Shown piece after piece: positions 59,147 to 64,000 of a stretch of 64,000 bases of DNA (the first letter of the stretch is position 1; each line of letters opens with the position of its first letter). A model generated the notes under the pieces. The model ran no database searches and was not told the DNA's origin. It saw only the letters and a program-made list of their open reading frames with translations. The DNA is from CAYWWY01 sp964580185. Its GTDB lineage: Bacteria > Thermotogota > Thermotogae > MWEM01. Position numbers and translations under genes: made by a program. The stretch spans positions 31,062 through 95,061 of the forward strand of contig CAZOJQ010000003.1 of NCBI GenBank assembly GCA_964580185.1. Direction: 5' to 3'.

Positions 59147-61467
59147 GTAACCGATTTTCCACCGTGCAAACGAATGAGCAAAAAATTGATTATCACGGAT
59201 TGCTACGCGGAAAACCTGTATTTGCAGGAGATATGATCCCCAAAGATGCCCTGTGCGTTCGGCTTGTCCACAGCCCCTTTGCTCATGCGCGCATTCTCTC
59301 TTTTGACCTCTCAAAGGCATTAGCGATTGAAGGAGTTTCTTGCATCCTCACCCATAAGGACCTTCCCCGCATTCCCTATACGCGTGCAGGCCAAGGGTAT
59401 CCGGAGCCATCGCCCTATGACACAGTTCTTCTGGATTCAAAGGTGCGTTTTGTAGGAGATGTGGTTGCGATTGTCGCAGCAGTCGATGAAAAAACAGCAG
59501 ACCGAGCAGTTCAGGCGCTCCAAGTGGAATATGAAGAGCTTCCCCCCGTACTAGATTATGAGAAGGCTATGGATTCCGATGCGCCGGTTGTTCATGATGA
59601 AACAGATCTTTCCGGCGCGTATGATCCCCAAAGGAATCTGGCTGCGCATTATGAGATGACATTGGGGGATGTGGATCTCGTATACGAGCAAAGCCAAGTG
59701 AAAATGGAACGAACCTACTATTATCCCAAATCCCAACAGGTTCCTATGGAACCCCATACTGCATTTAGTTATTTCGATGATAAGAATCGCTTAGTTGTTG
59801 TTTCTTCCACCCAGGTGCCTTTTCATGCCCGAAGGATTCTATCCCGAATCCTGGCTTTTCCCCTTTCTCGGATCAGAGTAATTAAACCAAGGATTGGTGG
59901 GGGGTTCGGAGCCAAACAAGGGGTGATTATCGAAGGGTATGTCGGAGCAGTGACTGTGCGAACATCAAAACCCGCCTATCTGGTTTTCAGTCGCGAAGAA
60001 AGCTTTCTTAATACATACACCCGGCATGATATGCGTCTGAAGGTCCGTGTCGGAGCAACCCGAGACGGGAAAATCTGCTCCCTTGATTTGCATGCGTTAT
60101 CTAATACAGGGGCGTACGGAGATCATGCCCTTACTGTAATCATGGTTTGTGGATCGAAAACCCTTCCTTTGTATAACAAAGTCGAAGCTGTCCGTTTTGT
60201 AGGAGATGCGGTGTATACCAATCTCCCGAGTGCAGGGGCATATCGAGGGTATGGCGCGCCTCAGGGGATTATGGGGATTGATGGAGTATTGGATGAACTT
60301 GCAATAGAATTGAACATGGATCCTCTGGAGCTGAAAGCGATGAATGCCATTCGAGAGGGCGAAGGATCTCCGATATTCAAGATCATGGGCGAAGGGCGAG
60401 AAGGGGTAGAGCAGGTAGCTGCTAGCTGCAAACTTGACCTGTGCATCGAAGAAGGGAAAAAGATTTTTGATTGGGAGCGAAAGCGTCTTTCCTACCCAAA
60501 AAAGGAAGGGTCTATCGTACGAGGCGTTGGTTGCGCCCTTGCTATGCAAGGGAGTGGTATCGCCAAAATCGATATGGCGGCTGCTTCTCTGAAAATGAAT
60601 GATGATGGGAGTTTCAATCTGCACATTGGAGCTACCGATTTGGGAACTGGCAGCGATACGATTCTTTCTCAGATCGCTGCAGAAGTTCTGAGTGTTCCAA
60701 TGACATCAATCATTGTTCATTCCTCGGATACAGATTTTACTCCTTTTGATACTGGGGCGTATGCATCAAGCACAACCTATGTTTCAGGGAATGCTGTATT
60801 GAACGCGGCAAAAAAGGTAAAAGAGCAAATCCTTCTATCCGCATCGGAAATTATGGGCGAACCGATCGATCAATTGGAGGTTCATTCAAGTCATGTTCGT
60901 TCTTCGAAAAGCGGGAAGAGCATTCATTATGGAGATCTTTGCACGCAGCTTTTTTATACAACGCATCAACGGCAAATCGCAGCAACAGAATCCTATGTTG
61001 GGCAAGAATCTCCCATTCCTTTTATGGCTTCTTTTATGGAAGTTGAGGTCGATCTAGAAACCGGGATTGTGCGTCCTATTGAAACAGTGAGCGTTGTAGA
61101 TTGCGGAACCCCGATCAATCCTCAGTTGGCTTTGGGGCAAATCTTCGGGGCGACAATGCAAGGAATCGGAACTGCTTTTCATGAGGAAATGAGGTTTGAT
61201 CAAAGAGGCCGACCCATCAATGCTTCTTTATTCCGATACAAAATTCCTGATCGTACCAGTTATGGGGAAATTACAGCCAAGATTGTTGATAGTTATGAAC
61301 CGTCGGGCCCCTTTGGAGCAAAAAGCGTATCGGAGATAGGAATTGACACACCCACCATTGCTGTATTGAATGCGATTGATCATGCAACGGGCGTCCGGCT
61401 ACGGAGAGTGCCCGTCTGCCCAGAGGATTTGCTCCAAGCAATTACGGAGAAAACCAAAGGTACGTAA
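59143..61467 (+). CDS. molybdenum hydroxylase large subunit (xanthine dehydrogenase/aldehyde oxidoreductase type)
   Basis: A 774-residue molybdopterin subunit. It shows GGGFGAKQG, AYRGYGAPQG and the C-terminal GAKSVSEIGID, whose Glu is the catalytic base in this family. The loop lacks the AYRCS Cys of aerobic CO dehydrogenase, so it is not CODH. Xanthine, other purine or aldehyde oxidation are all possible. With only small and large subunits encoded, it resembles FAD-less aldehyde oxidoreductases or clostridial two-component purine hydroxylases. It heads a tight run into the HAD and threonine aldolase genes. Confidence 0.92.
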   Translation: MSNRFSTVQTNEQKIDYHGLLRGKPVFAGDMIPKDALCVRLVHSPFAHARILSFDLSKALAIEGVSCILTHKDLPRIPYTRAGQGYPEPSPYDTVLLDSKVRFVGDVVAIVAAVDEKTADRAVQALQVEYEELPPVLDYEKAMDSDAPVVHDETDLSGAYDPQRNLAAHYEMTLGDVDLVYEQSQVKMERTYYYPKSQQVPMEPHTAFSYFDDKNRLVVVSSTQVPFHARRILSRILAFPLSRIRVIKPRIGGGFGAKQGVIIEGYVGAVTVRTSKPAYLVFSREESFLNTYTRHDMRLKVRVGATRDGKICSLDLHALSNTGAYGDHALTVIMVCGSKTLPLYNKVEAVRFVGDAVYTNLPSAGAYRGYGAPQGIMGIDGVLDELAIELNMDPLELKAMNAIREGEGSPIFKIMGEGREGVEQVAASCKLDLCIEEGKKIFDWERKRLSYPKKEGSIVRGVGCALAMQGSGIAKIDMAAASLKMNDDGSFNLHIGATDLGTGSDTILSQIAAEVLSVPMTSIIVHSSDTDFTPFDTGAYASSTTYVSGNAVLNAAKKVKEQILLSASEIMGEPIDQLEVHSSHVRSSKSGKSIHYGDLCTQLFYTTHQRQIAATESYVGQESPIPFMASFMEVEVDLETGIVRPIETVSVVDCGTPINPQLALGQIFGATMQGIGTAFHEEMRFDQRGRPINASLFRYKIPDRTSYGEITAKIVDSYEPSGPFGAKSVSEIGIDTPTIAVLNAIDHATGVRLRRVPVCPEDLLQAITEKTKGT

Positions 61468-61468
61468 G

Positions 61469-62386
61469 ATGACTGTTCACAGAGAATCAAACTACAGACT
61501 CTTTATTACCGATCTTGATGGCACGTTGCTTGACAATCAAAAGGAAATTCCATTCAAAAACCATCAAGCGATTCAAAAATTGGTTGATCATAAGATCCAT
61601 TGCACAGTTTTCACTGGGCGAAGCTATCATTCGGGTGTCCATATTGTGCGCGAACTGGGGATCCAAATCCCTGTTGTTTTTCAAAACGGGGCAATGATTA
61701 TGAATCCGGCAACTGGAGAAATCATCTTTAAGCAAGGCTTGGAACGGAAAATCGCTGCAGAGATTATCATGAGGGGAAGAACCCATCGGTTTCTTTTGAT
61801 TGCCTATGTGTCTTTTCTTGAGATGCCTGATATGCTTGTCGAAGCCGATCCCAAATATCCCTTTCCGGGTTTATCGATCGACTCCTTTCCCTTTCATAGC
61901 TATTTGGTAGCCAACCAACCACGAATCCTTAAAGTGGATGATTTATCCCGTTCTGTTTTGGATGGGCATCTACTTAGCCCGATGGAGAAAGATGGGATCC
62001 CTCAGGTCTGTGTTATTGGAGATATCCAATTACTTAGTCAGTTTGCATCCGATTTGGAAAAGCGATTTTCAGGGCAGATCAGCCCGATCATATCTACAAT
62101 CCTTGATGGAATGGGTTTTTTGGAGGTTTTTGGTCCCAAAATATCCAAAGGGCACGCATTGGATGAGTTGCTGAAGTATTACCATGTTGCACCCGAAGAG
62201 ACGGTTTTCATAGGAGATAATTTAAATGATATTGAACTGATGAAACGGGTTGGGATGCCGATCGCTGTTGCGAATGCCCCCGATGAAGTAAAGGCCTTGT
62301 GCCGATGGATTGCGCCCAGTAACGAGGATTCGGGTGTCGCGAGTGCAATCGAACGATTTTTCTTTGAAAGGAAGAATTCATTATGA
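61469..62386 (+). CDS. HAD-superfamily Cof-type hydrolase
   Basis: A 305-residue class IIB HAD hydrolase starting MTVHRESNYRLFITDLDGTLLDN. Motif I is DLDGTL, motif II TGR, and motif III/IV KGHALDELLKYY...FIGDNLNDIELM followed by GMPIAVANAPDEVKA. It is a second Cof-like enzyme in the window, distinct from the one at 13 kb. The start at 61469 lies 1 base after the large-subunit stop, with AAAGGT upstream. It overlaps the aldolase gene by 4 bases. The substrate is unknown. Confidence 0.88.
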   Translation: MTVHRESNYRLFITDLDGTLLDNQKEIPFKNHQAIQKLVDHKIHCTVFTGRSYHSGVHIVRELGIQIPVVFQNGAMIMNPATGEIIFKQGLERKIAAEIIMRGRTHRFLLIAYVSFLEMPDMLVEADPKYPFPGLSIDSFPFHSYLVANQPRILKVDDLSRSVLDGHLLSPMEKDGIPQVCVIGDIQLLSQFASDLEKRFSGQISPIISTILDGMGFLEVFGPKISKGHALDELLKYYHVAPEETVFIGDNLNDIELMKRVGMPIAVANAPDEVKALCRWIAPSNEDSGVASAIERFFFERKNSL

Positions 62387-63441
62387 ATGATGAACGCGGG
62401 TGGATCGATTTGCGGAGCGATACCGTTACTGAACCTACAGAGGAGATGCGGCATGCAATGGCTTCTGCTCGAGTGGGGGATGATGTGTATGAAGACGACC
62501 CTACCGTGAAAGAGTTAGAAGCCCTGTCTGCTCAGCTTTTGGCAAAAGAGGCAGGTTTATTCGTCCCTTCCGGGGTTTTTGGAAACCAGCTTTGTGTTTG
62601 TACCCATACGCAAAGAGGACAAGAAATCCTGATTCCAGAATCCAACCATCTCTTTTTCCATGAAACCGGTGCAGCAGCAGTGATTTCAGGAGTGCAAACC
62701 CGCACGATTCCAGATGATCGAGGGAGAATCAATCCCAAACGCCTGAAACAATGCATTCGTGATGATGACATTCACAATCCACCTACTGGTTTGATCTGCA
62801 TGGAGAATGCGCATTCTAGCGGAGCGGTAGTGCCTTTGAATCACATGGAAGAGATTTGGAACATCGCTCAAATCCATAGAATCCCCGTTCATCTCGATGG
62901 GGCGCGGATCTTCAATGCGGCTGTTTTCATGGAAACATCCGCCTCAGAAATTGCACGATTTAGTGATACAACCATGTTTTGCTTATCTAAAGGTCTTTGT
63001 GCGCCAATTGGGTCAATGGTTGTTGGAAGCAAAGAGTTCATTCGTAGAGCCCGAAGGAATCGGAAAATGATGGGGGGCGCTCTCCGTCAAGTTGGAGTGC
63101 TTGCGGCAGCCGGACTTATCGCCCTTAAAAAGATGATTGATCGTTTGAATGAAGATCACAAAAATGCGTTGAAACTTGCGTATGGGTTGAGTCAATTGAA
63201 CGGCATCCATATTCAAAGCGGGCGTCAGGACATCAACATGGTATTTTGCCAGATCCAGATTCCGGGATTTTGCCCAGAAGAGTTTATTCAAGATCTTTTA
63301 AAACATGGAATCAAGATCAATGGACCCATGTTGATTGGAACAGAGATGGAATATCGGTTTGTTACCCATAACGGGATCAGTTCTCAAGATATCGATACAG
63401 TGATTGCGGCCTTTCATAGATACTGGAACCGTTATGTATGA
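62383..63441 (+). CDS. ltaE: low-specificity L-threonine aldolase
   Basis: A 352-residue PLP enzyme cleaving threonine or allo-threonine to glycine and acetaldehyde. Family motifs are DLRSDTVTEPTEEMR, GDDVYEDDPTV, SNHLFFHETGAAAV and HLDGARIFNAAV, with the PLP-binding Lys in FCLSKGLCAPIGS. It overlaps both neighbours by 4 bases. Acetaldehyde could be a substrate for an aldehyde-type molybdenum hydroxylase encoded upstream; that link is speculative. Confidence 0.95.
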   Translation: MNDERGWIDLRSDTVTEPTEEMRHAMASARVGDDVYEDDPTVKELEALSAQLLAKEAGLFVPSGVFGNQLCVCTHTQRGQEILIPESNHLFFHETGAAAVISGVQTRTIPDDRGRINPKRLKQCIRDDDIHNPPTGLICMENAHSSGAVVPLNHMEEIWNIAQIHRIPVHLDGARIFNAAVFMETSASEIARFSDTTMFCLSKGLCAPIGSMVVGSKEFIRRARRNRKMMGGALRQVGVLAAAGLIALKKMIDRLNEDHKNALKLAYGLSQLNGIHIQSGRQDINMVFCQIQIPGFCPEEFIQDLLKHGIKINGPMLIGTEMEYRFVTHNGISSQDIDTVIAAFHRYWNRYV

Positions 63442-63953
63442 ATGAAATGAAACGGTTTCGGCTCTTTGCCTATATGGCATATTTCGTTTTCGGTTCTTTC
63501 ATGGTCGGGTTCTCAGCGGCCATGCCATCGATTCGTGTTGAACTTGGTCTGGGCTATGAGATGACCGGGTTGATCTTTTCCATGGGCAGCTGGGGATTCA
63601 TTGCCGGTGCGGCTGCGATGAGTCTTCTCATCGATTTTTTTGGCGTGTTTTGGCCTCTGGTTCTTGGATTGGCCATTTTATCTTCCGGGGCCATCGCCCT
63701 AACATTTGCAGTTTCCGCAATAACCGTAGCGATTTCCCATCTGATTATGATGCTAGGGGCGAGTATGCTAGAAGCGGGTATTCCGATTATGGCAGGAGAA
63801 TACCAAAGGAGAGCTGAAGCAGTTCGGGTATCGGAAACCAAGCATAAGAACCCTGTTGGAATTGGGCAACTCCTGAACCTTATCCATTCTTTCTTTGCTT
63901 TAGGGGCGATTATCGGCCCATTGGTGATTGCAGCGTTCCTAGGGACTTTATAA
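63438..63953 (+). pseudogene. truncated MFS transporter (N-terminal ~170 residues)
   Basis: A 171-residue frame with the first four to five helices of a major facilitator transporter (AYMAYFVFGSFMVGFSAAMPSIRVEL; LGLAILSSGAIALTF; GASMLEAGIPIMAGEYQRR). Full MFS proteins have about 400 residues and twelve helices, so the frame stops early, just after IIGPLVIAAFLGTL. Two stop codons in a row follow, and the base composition changes there. It may be a broken gene, an insertion or recombination boundary, or an assembly join near the end of the sequence. It starts inside the threonine aldolase stop codon (4-base overlap). Confidence 0.7.
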
Positions 63954-64000
63954 TAGTCTCCGTCCATGCGGCGCAGTTCGGCGTAATAGGCCGCCCCGTC
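63954..64000. other. G+C-rich terminal stretch
   Basis: Bases 63958-64000 are 30 of 43 G or C, clearly above the flanking DNA. The minus strand reads as open coding sequence (DGAAYYAELRRMDGDYY) across it. It is too short to identify. Confidence 0.5.

Noticed and set aside
59143..61467. Annotation as aerobic carbon monoxide dehydrogenase large subunit (CoxL)
   Set aside because: The active-site loop AYRCSF is replaced by AYRGYG and there is no CoxM gene, so a CO dehydrogenase role is not supported.

Overview
The window is about 64 kb of densely packed bacterial chromosome of moderate G+C, with many 4-base ATGA/GTGA gene overlaps. Metabolism looks anaerobic. The only ribonucleotide reductase is the oxygen-sensitive class III NrdD/NrdG pair under NrdR boxes. 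There is also a very large 2-hydroxyacyl-CoA-dehydratase-activase-type protein, a two-subunit molybdenum hydroxylase and a flavin reductase-like protein. The gene order yaaR-holB-yaaT(PSP1)-methyltransferase is Bacillota-like. SpoVS is present with no other sporulation gene, and xseA-xseB-dxs and a GH4 glycosidase also occur in Thermotogota and Spirochaetota. I cannot name the phylum from sequence alone. No CRISPR array, prophage, insertion sequence or rRNA operon was seen.

Layout. 0-4 kb (mostly minus strand): DUF1385 membrane protein, SpoVS, a lipoprotein and CTP synthase. 4-11.4 kb (plus): a PhoB/PhoR-like two-component pair, then pstS-[terminator]-pstC-pstA-pstB-phoU and an orphan family-5 solute-binding protein, which together form a phosphate-starvation regulon. 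11.4-23.5 kb (mostly minus): rsuA, an exported unknown, a HAD phosphatase, dxs, xseB, xseA, a divergent glutaredoxin under a CsoR/CstR-like operator, a membrane protein with a dead GGDEF domain plus an anchored binding protein, and the methyltransferase-PSP1-holB-yaaR block. 23.5-24.2 kb: two tRNA genes with their own promoter and terminator, then an apparent leader-peptide attenuator before rsgA. 24-28 kb: rsgA, a methyltransferase, a GNAT and a GH4 glycosidase. 28-36 kb (minus): fabF-degV-histidine kinase-response regulator-giant activase/dehydratase protein.

36-46 kb: an orphan HsdM/HsdS-like fusion with a degenerate catalytic motif, a 7TM hybrid histidine kinase, a possible small RNA, a Cache-HAMP-SpoIIE phosphatase and the nrdD-nrdG unit. 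46-54 kb: an exported seven-repeat propeller, flavin reductase, malQ, purine nucleoside phosphorylase, an RlmI-type methyltransferase, a GH13-like protein that has lost its catalytic motifs, and an orphan MoaD/ThiS-type protein. 53.7-58.6 kb: prfA (without prmC), a pseudopilin-like protein, a WD40 envelope protein and a prepilin peptidase. 58.6-64 kb: molybdenum hydroxylase small and large subunits, a HAD phosphatase, threonine aldolase and a truncated MFS transporter. The last ~43 bases are abruptly G+C-rich.

The signals that ordinary annotation would most likely miss are the rsgA attenuator, the perfect inverted repeat in the glutaredoxin promoter, the paired NrdR boxes, the degenerate methylase-specificity fusion, the cluster of catalytically dead enzymes (GGDEF, GH13), and the recurring extended -10 promoter TGG-TATAAT. 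Start sites given here were often moved to an internal codon with a ribosome binding site. The functional links are inference from sequence and context.
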